Below are positions 45,540-57,295 of a stretch of 64,000 nucleotides of DNA, one piece after another (within the stretch, counting starts at the first letter, position 1; each line of letters opens with the position of its first letter). This stretch comes from Perognathus longimembris pacificus (Eukaryota > Chordata > Mammalia > Rodentia > Heteromyidae). Location of the stretch: positions 41,669,832-41,733,831 of the forward strand of contig NC_063172.1 of NCBI RefSeq assembly GCF_023159225.1, in the 5' to 3' direction. Position numbers and translations under genes: made by a program. A model generated the notes under the pieces. That model was not told where the DNA came from. It did no database searches and saw only the letters and a list, made by a program, of their open reading frames with translations.

Positions 45540-45925
45540 AAAGATACAGGATGAAAATGCACTACTCCATTAGACAGAATGTTATTGTACCATTTGTAAA
45601 ACAGTATAAGGACCTGAAAAAAAATAAGGTTAAGTAAATTAAATAAGGCCCAGATCTGAATTAGGAAGGAAAGAGGAAAATTAAAATGGTGAGAAAAAGT
45701 ATAAAAGGTGAACCAATAACCAATGCAACAGCAATCATGATACTTACAAGAAAATATGTTGTATAGTAACTATACAACTCTGGGGGGGGAGGGGAGGCCA
45801 GAAGATGGAAGAAAAATGAGGGAGGGATTAACAAATTTGACAAGAAATGTACTCTCTACCTTATATATGTCACTGGAACCACTCTGTTTGTCACCTTGAC
45901 AATAAATTGACTTAAACAATAAATA
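45540..45925 (+). mobile_element. Older L1 end (last ORF2 codons plus 3' UTR)
   Basis: Begins at a diverged last ORF2 segment (ACCATTTGTAAAACAGTATA), then a G-rich run near 45781, then TTGACAAGAAATGTACTCTC and CACCTTGACAATAAATTGAC. Confidence 0.75.
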
Positions 45926-46240
45926 AGGCCCAGAGGGAAAAAAGATGCATTTTCCCTTTATATGTAGAATTTAGCTTACAATCATTTAAGTAAATACATG
46001 GAGAGGTATGCAAGTGTATACAATGTGTTAACTGAAATACAGTAGATTCAAGAGAGAACTTAGTGTAAACCTTAAAAGCAAAGTCAAATTTCACTAAAAT
46101 AAACCTACAATGGTGGGGTGGAGTCAAGGGTAATAAAGTGGGTAAATGAAGAAAGAAGAGGAAAATGTAGCCAAAAATCAAATGTATATTCTACAAAATT
46201 AAGAAGACTGTAACCCTGTGTACATCACCTTTACAATAAC
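45926..46240 (+). mobile_element. Old L1 3' UTR copy
   Basis: Ordered similarity to 7982-8372 (AGTAGATTCAAGAGAGAACT, GGTGGGGTGGAGTCAAGGG), ending CACCTTTACAATAACATA. It adjoins the previous L1 tail, either as a separate insertion or a composite. Confidence 0.55.
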
Positions 46241-46257
46241 ATATTTTCTGAATAATT

Positions 46258-46770
46258 ATTTATTGTCAAAGTGATGTACAGAGAGGTTACAGTTTCATAT
46301 GTAAGGCAATGTGTACATTTCTTGTATAATTTGTTACCTCCTCCTTCCTCCCCCCTCTCCTTTTCCTCTCCTCCCATGAGTTGTACAGATGATTTACATC
46401 AAATGGCTTGATAAGTATTGCTTTTGGAGTCTTTTTTCTTTTTATCCTTTGTCTCTCAATTTTGATATTCCCTTTCCCTTCATTAGTTCTAATACCAGCA
46501 TATACAGTATACATGGTATAGGACAGGGACAACCACAGGAAGGGGATACAAAGAGGATCTTTTTTTTTGTCCAGTCCTGGGCCTTGGACTCAAGGCCTGA
46601 GCACTGTCCCTGGCTTCTTTTTGCTCAAGGCTAGCACTATGCCACTTGAGCCACAGCGCTACTTCTGGCCATTTTCTGTATTTGTGGTGCTGGGGAATTG
46701 AACCTAGGGCTTCATGTATTCAAGGCAAGCACTCTTGCCACTAGGCCATATCCCCAGCCGGATCATCATT
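46258..46770 (-). mobile_element. L1 3' UTR, antisense, split by an IDL-Geo SINE
   Basis: TATTTATTGTCAAAGTGATG, GAGAGGTTACAGTTTCATAT and TCTCAATTTTGATATTCCCT match the reverse of the L1 3' UTR. The SINE at about 46560-46759 interrupts it, and L1 sequence resumes briefly at GGATCATCA. Confidence 0.8.
46560..46759 (-). mobile_element. IDL-Geo SINE inserted in an L1 tail
   Basis: Poly-T, then GTCCAGTCCTGGGCCTTGGA, TTGCTCAAGGCTAGCACTAT, CACTAGGCCATATCCCCAGC. The flanking L1 repeats GGATC on both sides, a short visible part of the duplication. Confidence 0.9.
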
Positions 46771-46774
46771 TTTT

Positions 46775-46945
46775 TTAAAAGAGGAGTGAAGGAAGCAGTG
46801 GACAAGGGAGAGACAGGTGGGACTATTGAAAGTGGTGACATTGATTAAGACCTATTGCATTCATTAAACTATTAAATGACAAGTCTTTTATGTGACTACT
46901 TAAAGATAATTTTAAACATTTAAAGAAGTTACCAATTTTGTTGAG
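46775..46945 (+). mobile_element. Old L1 3' UTR fragment
   Basis: ATTGCATTCATTAAACTATT and CTTTTATGTGACTACTTAAA resemble the older L1 3' end at 8280-8340. Confidence 0.45.
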
Positions 46946-46964
46946 GCTTTGATATTTATTTTTT

Positions 46965-47395
46965 ATTTTTTCTTCTTTATTGTCGAAGTGAAATACAGAG
47001 GGGTTACAGTTTCATTTGTAAGGCAAGTTTATTACTAATCCAGCTTGTTACCTCCTCCCTTATTTTTCTCCCATCTCCCCTGTCCCCAGGTCCCTCCCCC
47101 TTGACTTTATGGTTGGTTTACACCAATTGATTTTTTTATGCATCGCTATTGCAATGTTTTTTTATATTTTTTGTCTCTCATTTTTTGTATTCCCTTTCCC
47201 TTTCCTAGTTCCAATACACATCTATACATTATCCTGGGTACTAAGATGAGTTACAGTAGTAGCAGAAGTAAAACCACAGAAAGGGAATAGGGGAGAACAG
47301 AAGGTATAGTTTCACATGGTATGTTGAAATTAACTACAGCAATGAAATATTACTTATTTCCACAACATGGAGTTCATTTTAATAACATTTATATG
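46965..47395 (-). mobile_element. L1 3' UTR, antisense
   Basis: CTTTATTGTCGAAGTGAAAT, AGAGGGGTTACAGTTTCATT, CTTTCCCTTTCCTAGTTCCA and CAACATGGAGTTCATTTTAA follow the reverse L1 3' UTR order. Confidence 0.8.
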
Positions 47396-47480
47396 ATCTT
47401 CTTTCATAATTTGCTAAAGTTTTATCTAGTTCACCAGTTACTTTCCCTGCACCATTACTTATTTTATATTTTCTTTCCAC

Positions 47481-47592
47481 TCTCTCTCTATCTCTCTGTC
47501 TCTGTCTCTGTGTCTCTGTGTCTTTGTGTGTCTCTCTGTCTCTGTCTCTTTCTCTCTGTTTCTCTGTCTCTGTCTCTCTCTCTGTCTTTCTG

Positions 47593-47641
<49 letters not shown>

Positions 47642-47655
47642 TCCTCTCCCTCTCT
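47481..47655. repeat. TCTC/TGTC pyrimidine-rich low-complexity repeat
   Basis: About 175 bp of CTCT and CTGT units. Ser/Leu and Arg/Glu/Asp-rich frames through it are translations of the repeat. Confidence 0.95.
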
Positions 47656-47657
47656 TT

Positions 47658-47880
47658 TGGTGGATGGAGAGTGTCCGGGAGCTTCAAGTCAGGGTCTGGA
47701 TACTATTTCTGAGCTTAGCTGCTTAAGGCTGGCACTGGCTTTTGGGTAATTAACTGTAGATAAGAACCACACAGACATTCCTGATCAAGTGCTGGCTTTG
47801 AATCTTATTCCTCAAATCTCAGCCTTCCAGGTAGTTGAGATTGCAGGCTTGAGCCACAGATGCTTGGGTCATTTTCTAAT
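47658..47880 (-). mobile_element. Old composite SINE, antisense
   Basis: Minus-strand B1-like then Geo-like order: TCAAATCTCAGCCTTCCAGG, GGTAATTAACTGTAGATAAG and TGCTTAAGGCTGGCACTGG are the reverse of left half, linker and right half. Confidence 0.7.
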
Positions 47881-47938
47881 CATTTTGCTTTATTCATTAG
47901 ATTGATTTTTAAGGCCATTTTATCCAATACAAGCATGC

Positions 47939-48036
47939 GTCATGAGACTTACATCTTTTTATCACTCTACTAGATTTTTTTTCATGTGTCATGACACTTA
48001 GATTTTTTTTATTACTTTACTAGATTTTTTTCAAGT
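47939..48036. repeat. 49-bp tandem duplication
   Basis: Two adjoining units, 47939-47987 and 47988-48036. Each starts GTCATGA, then a T-rich block, ACT(C/T)TACTAGATTTTTTT and CA(T/A)GT. Units differ at several positions. Confidence 0.75.
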
Positions 48037-48135
48037 TATTTTACTTTATGACGTACTTTATGATGTACATGATGTACAGAGGGATCATAATTACAGGAGT
48101 CTGGTTATGAGTACATTGCCTTTAGTATAGTTTCT
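48037..48135 (-). mobile_element. L1 3' terminal fragment, antisense
   Basis: ATGATGTACAGAGGGATCAT, TGGTTATGAGTACATTGCCT are a diverged match to the reverse L1 3' end. Confidence 0.45.
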
Positions 48136-48334
48136 TCTGTTCGCTCACTTACTTCCATTAAGAAAATTATTTTTAGAATTTCTTTCTGAGTGAATATATA
48201 AAGGTATTGAAATATATAAAAATACTATCTTCATGAACCCCAAAGGAAAAGGGATCATAAGCTGTTTTGAAGAATGCTTTGTCAGATACACATGAGAGAA
48301 TCATTCATGTACAACCAATATTGTAACCATTTTT

Positions 48335-48526
48335 TCCAATCCTAAGGCTTGGACTCAGGGCCTGAGCACTGCCCCTGGCTTCTTTTTTGCTCAAGGCTAG
48401 TACTCTACCTCTTGAGCCACAGTGCTACTTCCAGCTTTTGCTGTTTAGGTGGTGCTGTGGAATCAAACCCAGGGCTACATGCATGTTAGGCAAGCACTCT
48501 ACTGCTAAGCCACATTCTCAGCCCTC
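48335..48526 (-). mobile_element. IDL-Geo SINE
   Basis: TCAGGGCCTGAGCACTGCCC, GCTCAAGGCTAGTACTCTAC, CTTGAGCCACAGTGCTACTT and a diverged ID half. A perfect 14-bp duplication TTGTAACCATTTTT at 48321-48334 and 48527-48540 fixes both ends. Confidence 0.92.
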
Positions 48527-48540
48527 TTGTAACCATTTTT

Positions 48541-51109
48541 CATACAATTTTCTCTCATAGTCAATATGTGGATCTGTTGGAACATTTTAACAGACTATGA
48601 CTGATTTTGCAATTATTATATAAATTCACTGTGATTTACTAATCATTTTATAAAATAATAGTAATTATGGTTACTTTTTTGTATCAATTTAATTTTTATA
48701 TCAGTTTAAAGGCAGCTACAGCAAAGATATATTTAGGCATAAATCTTTATATTTGAATTTCTTTCATGAAAAAGTTATTCAATAAAGCAGCTTTTTGGTT
48801 CTATATCTTCACTCTCTCATTGATTTACACTAACTAGACATCTTTCCATGCTATCTGTTAGTCATCACTCCACTAAAGAGTTATTCAAACATTAAAATAT
48901 TTCACAGTTTCATTGTACATTAACACATAATAGCTAATGTAATTATTTAAAATATATTAATATATACTTTCAATCATCAACTGAATTGCAGCATGCTGTA
49001 CTACTTATTTTTGGTACATGAAGACTGATTACATTTTCCTAATTAAATATTTTTCTTAATATTTTTATTTGCATATTCACTGAATAGTGACAAGCATTGC
49101 TCTAATTTATTCAGTTTCTTAAACCTACATTTAGAATTTTGACAAAGTAATATATAATGTGCATATTGAATTGAAATTCGTATTTACAACTGCTTAGATA
49201 ATAAAATTTAAAAATAATACAGCAAATTTATCCAGTCATTCCTCTAAAAAAGAAGAAAAGAAAAAAAACTATGAAAAAAGAAGACCTTGAAATTTTCAAT
49301 GAAAGTCACCAGCAGGCAGGAGATAGGAGGAAGAGGAAAGGTGTTATTCTGTAGGTATAAAATTTAGTCATGCAAAATGAATAAGCTCTACAAATGAGTA
49401 TATACAATATAATTCCTTTAAATAGCAATATAGTACTGTAGACTTAGACTGAAACATTTTTCAGAGTAGATCTCACATGTTGGTGTTACTTTATCATAAC
49501 AAATAGAAAGCAAAAAAAAATTCTTTCAGTGTTGAAATGCTGCACCTTAGAAAATGTTAGCATACAAAATTCAAAAACTATGACTTTATGTGACACTATG
49601 TAACTTTGTAAAAACTAGCCAAGGGAATTTCATATTCTAAAGATTAGAGTGAGTCATTACAGGAGGAAACTAGGAAGAGAATGATGTCTTCAATCATCAC
49701 AATTACATTGAAACATTTGATGACTGAAATGTTTGGGGAACTAAGAGAAGCTGAGGAATTCAAGTAGCCAAAGTGGAAGTCCTTTTAAAACTTTTGGTTG
49801 AGCTGTGAACTGTATCCATAAGTAGTGTGATATTTATCAGGAAATACTTACAGAATTTATCTTCAGATGAGTTAGAACATAATTTTACTAAAAACTTAAT
49901 CTTTCTCAGGAGTTACCTACAGCAAAGAGGAAATTGAAGGCAGTGTTAATTCTATCACATTAAGGACACTGTTTATTTAAACATCACCTATTATTAATTT
50001 TCATTTATCATCACATTGAAAATTAATGTTTTAATTTTGTGTTTAAATTACATTTTTTCCTTATCAAAGAAATTTAAAATCACATGCAGTGTACTACCAA
50101 AAAACAGAAATTCCAGAAAGAGACATTAGGATATATCATGTTTGATAATGAGAATTCTGTCTAGACACTTATAATTTCAGATTGATTTTCAGAAAATCCA
50201 CTTTTTCCTTTTACTTGTGAATCAAGGTAATTCTTCTTGCATCATTTGCTATGATTCTGCATAGTTCTAAACATTTAAAGTCAACACTCTCCCTATTCCT
50301 CCAGCCCCCTCCCACTAGACACAATGTGCCTACTTTGGTGTTGGCATTTTTAGAAAGCATGAAAATTTTAATTTTGAACACATTATTTAACATAGGCATT
50401 GAAAATTAAAACATATAGATAGCTTACATGCTTGGATATATGCATGTTGTCAGATCTTTGCATTTAATAAAAGCACTTATTTTGGATTTTTTATTCTTCT
50501 ATCTCTACTGCCCAATGCCTTTGAATCCTAAGCCAAAACACTTAAAGGAATTAAAGCTCAATTTTCCCTTTTATAAAACAATAGGATCTGACACATTTGC
50601 TTTTAAGATAGTTTGACAGCTTATTCTTTGTCATAGGATTTGAGTAGATCCATGATAATAAAAATATTGAAACATATAGGGTAATAAGCTCTTATAAATT
50701 ATCCAATAAAGGCAAAGTCATGTTTCATACTGTGACTAATTTAATCCTAGAATATTAATGTCTGGTGTTTTGTAGAAACTCAAACTAACTTTTACAGCTT
50801 TTGTATTATGGAAATTTTATATTCATAGGAGTGGCAGTATAAAGGGCAGATTTATGCTTTATCACAAAGCAAACACCTGGGTAAGCAGTAATTAACAAAG
50901 AAGATTACAACACAAAATCTCTCCCACAGTTTCTCCCATATCACCAATCTCCTGAGCAGAAATATGACCTGTCTCAACTCTCATAATTGTTTTATCTTTC
51001 CTTATGATTTTACAGTCTAAATGTGAAAACAACTTCTGATTGATTTTCAAACCATTCTTTAAAAATGTAATCATATAAATATTTTATGTTTCAGTTAGCA
51101 TGTTTTTCT
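48541..51109. other. Unassigned AT-rich DNA
   Basis: Long stretch with no recognisable gene or repeat. An A/AAAAG-rich run lies near 49243-49285. Confidence 0.5.
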
Positions 51110-51195
51110 TCTTTTAATTTATTGTCAAAATAACATACAGAGGGGTTACAGTTTCATATGTAAGGGAGTAAGTACATTTCTTCCTTTTACACCTT
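51110..51195 (-). mobile_element. L1 3' terminal fragment, antisense
   Basis: TTATTGTCAAAATAACATAC and GAGGGGTTACAGTTTCATAT match the reverse L1 3' end. Confidence 0.7.
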
Positions 51196-51739
51196 TTTCT
51201 TAGTTGTTATTTCTGGATATAATTTCCAAAAACACTAGACTTTCTCTGTGGATATTTTGCTGATTAGGACAAGATATATTGTTTCCAATTTTGACTACAA
51301 TTTTTCTGTAGTAAAATCCATCAGTAATTACTTCATTTTATTTGCATCAGTTGGTGAGATATGTAACTGAAAATTGAATATCTAAGGCATATGAAATATG
51401 TTTGAAGTATTTATCCCACAAATGTCTAACAATGGTTTAAAAAGTCACAGTTTCACAAATTGAAACAAAGTGAGCCATCAATGGACTCTAAACAGTCATA
51501 TATGAACACTCTTATTGCCATGTATCCTTTCGAAAGTGAGCAATATATTTAGTTAATTTTTCTTCCCTCTATTCCTTTCTTCTCCCTCTATTCCTTTTCT
51601 ACTCCCTTCTTCCTGCCTCTCCCTTCATTCTCCTTTTCTTGTCCTTTAGACTTTATATTTTGCTTTTGTTTCTATCACTTAGTAACTATTTTCTTACTTC
51701 CATTTTCCTTTCCTTGCTTCCTTCTTTCTTTCCTTCCTC
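51196..51739. other. Unassigned DNA with pyrimidine-rich end
   Basis: No gene seen. A CCTT/CTTC-rich segment at about 51560-51740 precedes the old L1. Confidence 0.5.
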
Positions 51740-52810
51740 CATTCCTTTATTATGTGTGCAGTTATGTGTGCAATACTTCTTAATATGTGTTGTCCACTCA
51801 ACATCTTCACCCCTTCAATTGATCTTTTCTCTTATACAGTATTTCTTAATTCGGTGGTATACCCAATGAATTCATGCCCGCATTCTTCCTCTCTTCCCCT
51901 ATTATTCTTCTACCACTCTCCCCTTGACCCCACCCCTCTTACAAGTACCCATTTCCTGACACTTATTTTGTTGAGCTTTGGCTTAATCTTTTTAAAGAAT
52001 TATCCCATTTGTGCTCTCCCAAGAGTCTATTACACTTCAGTTAACTCATTTGTAGCACCTTCCTCACAACTTAATGTGTTTACTTGTAGAATTATAGACA
52101 CATTCTAACTACCACAAATGAGAGAAACCATGAAACCTCTCTTTCTCTACGTCTGGCTTACTTCACTTTCTGCATGGCGGAGGCTATAGCTAGCAAGCTA
52201 AATAGAAGGCTCACAAAAATGGGAAAATAATTTTACCAGCATATATCAGACACGGGCCTAATATACAAAATATACTCAAAGCTCAAAAGTACGCCCTCAA
52301 ATAAACCCAATTAATAAATGTGCTAATGATTTAAAGAGATATTTCGAAGAAGAAGAAGAAGAAGAAGAAGAAGAAGAAGAAGAAGAAGAAGAAGAAGAAG
52401 AAGAAGGGCCATTATATACATGAGGAAATGTTCATTACCCCTGCCCATAAAGGAAATGCAAATCAAAACAACATTGACAATATCCCTCATCGCAGTTACA
52501 AAAGCCAGTATCAAAAAAGCTAATAAGGATAAACGTTGACATGAATGTGGCCAAAAAGGAACTCTATTACAACGTTAGTGGAAATGTAGGTTTGTTCAAC
52601 CCCTCTGGAAAGAAGCATTGTGGTTCTTCAAAAGTAAATATGGAGCTTCCAATAAAACACAAGCAAGGCCACATCAAAGCTACCAGCACAACTATGTTCA
52701 CTGAAACATTATTTACCATAGCCAATACTTGCAATCATCCCAGATGCCCCTCAATGGACAAATGGAACAAGAAAATGTGGGGTATATACACAATGGAATT
52801 CTAGTTACTT
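51740..52810 (-). mobile_element. Old L1 with 5' inversion
   Basis: About 51740-52184 resembles an ancient L1 3' UTR on the minus strand (CTGGCTTACTTCACTTTC is the reverse of a conserved L1 3' segment). From about 52190 to 52810 ORF2 C-terminal sequence runs on the plus strand (TCCCAGATGCCCCTCAATGG, CACAATGGAATTCTAG). So 5' sequence is inverted relative to the 3' end. It is diverged, with an internal GAA repeat. The left limit is uncertain. Confidence 0.6.
52346..52406. repeat. (GAA)n repeat
   Basis: Twenty uninterrupted GAA units inside the old L1 ORF2 remnant. Confidence 0.95.
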
Positions 52811-52894
52811 TTAAATGGATTTAAAATTTCCAAATTTGTAGTAGAACCATTACCCTTCTTTTTGTGCTCATGTAAATTTTTGTTGTTGTTGTTG

Positions 52895-53098
52895 TTGTTT
52901 TCTTTTTTGCTAGTCCTGGGGCTTGAACTCAGGCCTTGGATACTTTTCCTGAGCTTCTTTTGCTCAAGGGTAGCACTCTACCACTTGAAACACAGCACTG
53001 CTTCCAGCTTTTTCAGATTATCTGGTACTGAGGAATTGAACCCTGGGCATCATTCATACTAGGCAAGCAGTCTACTACTATGCCCCATTCCAAGCCCA
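52895..53098 (-). mobile_element. Old IDL-Geo SINE
   Basis: GCTAGTCCTGGGGCTTGAAC, GCTCAAGGGTAGCACTCTAC, TGAGGAATTGAACCCTGGGC and TAGGCAAGCAGTCTACTACT follow the antisense IDL-Geo order, diverged. It is preceded by a (GTT)n run near 52880. Confidence 0.85.
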
Positions 53099-54018
53099 CA
53101 AGTTATACTTCTGTCATTGTAAATATTACAAATAATATTATTTCAAGCATAAAACAAACTATTAGGTTATTTTAGTCTATATAATGAGTTGATGAAATAA
53201 AATCCATAGGTTCAGATACATGCTTTGAATTTATTAAGTAAATGAACTTTTATTTCTACTTATTTGCATTCCTATTAACTTTGTGTTAATATGTAGTATG
53301 CCTTTTCATTTTTTTCTTTAATTTGATTAGAATATCATTTATTTTGCCATTTGCAAACAATATAACCTTACTTCAATTTGCATGTAAGTGATTTCTAATA
53401 TGACTGAAAAATATTTCCATATATTACTCACTCATATTCTTTTTTCTATAACTTATATGTTAATATATTTGTAATTTTCATTCTATACTTTTAGAATTTA
53501 ATTTTATAGAATGCATACTAATTTTTTATGCTACATAAACTGCACATGTTATTTTAATTATTAATTAATAATACAAATCTTCAACCCTCTCTGTATTCAA
53601 ACACCCTAATCTGGTGTGCACTTTTTCCATTAATGGGTAAAGTATGCTTTCTAAAGTGTATATCTGGAGTCATGGACTTGTTTTGGCCAATGGACTTCAC
53701 TAGGAACAAGCAAAAAAAATAAGATGCTAGTTTTGCGCCTATGTTTGATGTCACTTTGCACTCTGGATCTATTTATGTAGCCCTGCTATCACCATGTAAA
53801 CAGCACAAACTACCCTACTTAATGAAGAAGGATTTGCGGCCCAGATTCCTCCCATTAATTCAGCCTGAGCCTAAGTCCTGAGATGTGAATGAAACCAGTA
53901 ATAACTCACAGGTATATGACCACAGGCTTGTAAACAATTTTAATTAATATCAATTAACCCTGGTTCATAACAGTCAAACTATCTGTAAATAACAGAATAG
54001 AGAATAAAAACTATACAT
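53099..54018. other. Unassigned AT-rich DNA
   Basis: No recognisable gene or repeat before the LTR. Confidence 0.5.
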
Positions 54019-54022
54019 AACA

Positions 54023-54699
54023 TGAGAAACTAAAAATTGTAACCACCATTTTGTAGTTACTAACTGCTAATTTTGCTTCTGTAAATCGCTTTGTGGTTTA
54101 GGAAACTCCATATTGTACTAAGACCCCATTCTGTACCTGACTGACCTTACTGTAAGCCCTACTCCCCACCCCTCGCTTTCCAGTAAAGACCATATAATGC
54201 CCTGGGACAGATAGTTCTCAGAAAAACCATAAACACTCATAAGAGTGACAGGCAGAGAAGAAAAACAAGTTTGGGAGTTACCAGAACTCCCCCACCCAGT
54301 GTGGTTTCCAGTATCTAAAACCCTGCAGCTGTGCACCCCCTTGCTACACACTTATGGCTTAACCAATCAATTTTAAATGTGTCGGTCCCTTGATCTGACC
54401 AATGACCCTTTCCAGATTCCTTCCTGCCACCAAATGCGCCAAACATGCTTTAGAATTGTTTTAAAATTTTCTCGTGGTGTGTGTTGATTTGTTAAAAGAT
54501 GTTATGATGTATGCTAAGTCCCTGCCTTCCCCAAAGAATGTATAAAACAGCTGGAAGCCCTAGGCTCAGGGCCTCTTAGCTGCACTAGCATGCTGAGTGC
54601 ACGGAGGACTGAGCTAGCTCGAAATTAACGCCCTTTTCTCTGCTTGCATTGGTCGTGGTCTCTGGAGGCCTTTTGGGGGATCTGAACTCAAGCATTTCA
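54023..54699 (+). mobile_element. Solo LTR, gammaretrovirus-like (class I)
   Basis: Begins TGAGAAACTAAAAATTG and ends CAAGCATTTCA. TATAAAA is at 54541-54547; downstream lie a degenerate polyadenylation signal (AAATTAAC near 54621) and a T/C/G-rich U5-like stretch. The 4-bp AACA immediately before (54019-54022) and after (54700-54703) is the duplication length expected for class I elements. No internal viral sequence adjoins. The minus-strand frame at 54118-54351 is accidental. Confidence 0.8.
54541..54547 (+). promoter_or_regulatory. LTR TATA box
   Basis: TATAAAA within the LTR, about 520 bp from its start, consistent with a long U3. Confidence 0.65.
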
Positions 54700-54703
54700 A
54701 ACA

Positions 54704-55029
54704 TACTACTCTAATGTGTTTGAAAATTATTTTTAAATTCTTTTTATCTTCATCTTCATTATTCTCTCATGTTTCAAAATGTTGAAGTTATACCTTTAAC
54801 CCATTTGAAAATTGTTTCAATATCTTTGGGGAAAGCAAAACGAATACCATCAGTTGGTGAATCATTTATACTTGTAATGAAATATTACCAATAAATTTAT
54901 TTGTGTGATTTGATTAGATACCAAGATAATTCTACTTTCCACCTCTATTTGGAGATAGTAGATTAAGAATATATCATTAATTTATTTTTATTCCCCCAAA
55001 ATTCATGCATCTTTTATCATTTGAAATTT
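54704..55029. other. Unassigned AT-rich DNA
   Basis: No recognisable gene or repeat. Confidence 0.5.
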
Positions 55030-55885
55030 TGCTAGCATTACAGAAACAGCCTCAATATCCTTCAATGGATGAATGAATCAAGAAATTGTGGTATATAGGT
55101 TGGGCATTGGTGGCTCATGTTTCAAATCCTAGCTACTTAGCAGGATGAAATCTAAGTATCCTTGTTTGAAGACAACCAGGGAAGGAAAGTCCATGAGATT
55201 CTTATCTCCAATTAACTAGTAAAAAGCCACACATGTAGATATAGAGCTCTAGCCTTGAACAAAATCAAAAGAACAGCCTATAGGACTTGAATTCAAGCCT
55301 AAGGACTGGCAAAAATAGGATAGATAGAAAAGAAAATGTGGCATATATACACAAATTTTACTAATCCCTTAGGAAAAGTGATGTTGCATTATTTGCAAAA
55401 GAATAACTGGATCTGAAAAAAATTATGTTAAGTAGGTCAGGCCAGAGAGACAGACTCACATTTCTTTCAAATATGAAAGTAAGAACTAAGTTATAAATAG
55501 TCAAGTATACATAAATGAAGTTGTATACAAGTGCACATAAATGTATTACTCAAAGTATGGTAACTGCATGGGGAAATTCAAATAATGTAATTTCCTAAAA
55601 TATTTAACTCGTAGTCCAACAAAAATAATACCAGGAAACTGGCACATGAAGGGTTGTGGAGGTCAAGAAGAGGAATGTAGATGATAAAGAGGGGAGAGTA
55701 CAGATACAATCATTATATTCAATGCATGCCCTGTGAAATTAGGAAAATTTAGGTGAAGGGTTGGGATGGGAGGGATGAGGAAGAATGATGAAAGAAGTGA
55801 CAATGATCAAGAGTAACTGTACTTGTAAACCCATTTATTGAATAGTATCCCCTTTGTACAACTACTTAAAGATAATAGCATTATA
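55030..55885 (+). mobile_element. Old L1 end interrupted by a composite SINE
   Basis: The last ORF2 part (CTCAATATCCTTCAATGGAT) is split by a SINE at 55098-55330. After it come ACTGGATCTGAAAAAAATTA, the old 3' UTR (compare 7982-8372) and CCCTTTGTACAACTACTTAA. Confidence 0.7.
55098..55330 (+). mobile_element. Composite SINE inserted in an L1
   Basis: GGTTGGGCATTGGTGGCTCA, AATCCTAGCTACTTAGCAGG, GGAAAGTCCATGAGATTCTT, CTCTAGCCTTGAAC, CCTAAGGACTGGC. It is flanked by AGAAATTGTGGTATATA (55081-55097) and AGAAAATGTGGCATATA (55331-55347), a 17-bp duplication with two mismatches made of L1 sequence. Confidence 0.88.
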
Positions 55886-57089
55886 ATTAAAATGTTATGA
55901 AACAATCTTGATTGAGGGGATAAATAAAAAACTTTATTTAAGGTAAAAACAATCTGTCTCCTACTTACATGTGACACATGAAAAGACAAGATTGTATTTC
56001 AAATGCATAGAATGACCTACCAGATGAATGGCCACATTGTATATACTCATTAGCAGTACTCTATTTTATATTTCACCAGCTAGTTTAATTATACGTGTAT
56101 ACAGAGGAATATATTCTGCCTTATGAGGAAAGAGAAATAAACGCCTATTGGTTAAAGGTCTTATTTTGTTTGGTTTTGTTTTAAGATAAATTATTCAAAG
56201 TCTTTTCATGTCTACTGGGTGTTAGAACAAAAACTGTATAAATCACATTAATCAAAGGAAATAACAAAGAGATGATTGGATGAAATATGTCTTGAAATCT
56301 GGATTCTTTTAAATTTTAAAGAAAACTATTTTGCATTCCGTCAATTGAGGAAAAGTAACATGCATAATACAATAAAAATGTTTTCATGTTTTCAAATACA
56401 TTTAGTTCTATATAAAGGTCTGCAAGGACTGCAAGTTAATGTGATTTTTAATATAATTTCTAAAGTCAGTCGAAGAATAGGCAATGCAAAAAATAAATTA
56501 ACAAACATGAACATGTCTTCATTACATTTGCACCTTTCTTCTGCCAGTATTGTCTCTACAATTTCTGCAGAAAATTATTTAAGTATCTGCATTTAAAATG
56601 TTTCTGAACATCTATTGGGCTCATACTATAAACGGCATCACAGAAAGACTAAGAGAAATTTGTTATAAATAATTTATGTGCAATGATTTCTATAATAAAA
56701 GGGTACAAAACATAAACTAAACTAAAATATCTTTGTTTATCCTGAGGTAATAAACAGAAATAAAAAGTTTGAATGGAAAAGTTAGTAATGTAAAACAATA
56801 AAAATTCATGTGTTTAGAATGCAGTTTATAGCTCCTTGCCCTAACACCACAGACTTTGCTTTCTTTGTCCTGCACTTCAATACTACTAAAATGTGCTTCA
56901 ATTTATCCTTCTTCTCTGGGGACTCAGATCATCCTGAAGTTCCACACTCACTAAAATGCAGTCCATATTTATCGCTGAAAAATAATCTGAGGAAGAATAA
57001 ATGAAACTTTTCTCTAGTAGTCTTTTTTTGTTTCTTCAGGTGTTAGAGATTGAACTCAAGGACATGTGTTCTCCATCTCCATTAGTCTT
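55886..57089. other. Mostly unassigned AT-rich DNA
   Basis: No gene recognised. An antisense ID-like scrap lies at about 57035-57080 (TTAGAGATTGAACTCAAGGA). The frame at 56276-56596 (106 codons) shows no domain. Confidence 0.4.
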
Positions 57090-57091
57090 TT

Positions 57092-57293
57092 TTTAATTGC
57101 AAGTCCTGTGGCTTGAACTCAAAGTCTGAGCATTGTCCCTGGCTTCTTTTTGCTCAAGGTTAATACTTTACCACTTGAGCCACAGCACCACGTCCAGCTT
57201 ATTCTCTTTATGTGGTACTGAGGAATCAAATCTGGGGCTTCATGCATACTATGCAAGCACTCTACCACTGAGCCACATTCCTAGCCCTCCCCC
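57092..57293 (-). mobile_element. IDL-Geo SINE
   Basis: TCCTGTGGCTTGAACTCAAA, GCTCAAGGTTAATACTTTAC, CCACTTGAGCCACAGCACCA and CTACCACTGAGCCACATTCC, in antisense IDL-Geo order. Confidence 0.85.
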
Positions 57294-57295
57294 AA

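Noticed and set aside
54118..54351. 77-codon minus-strand frame in the LTR
   Set aside because: Antisense to the LTR, no domain, and no link to retroviral genes.
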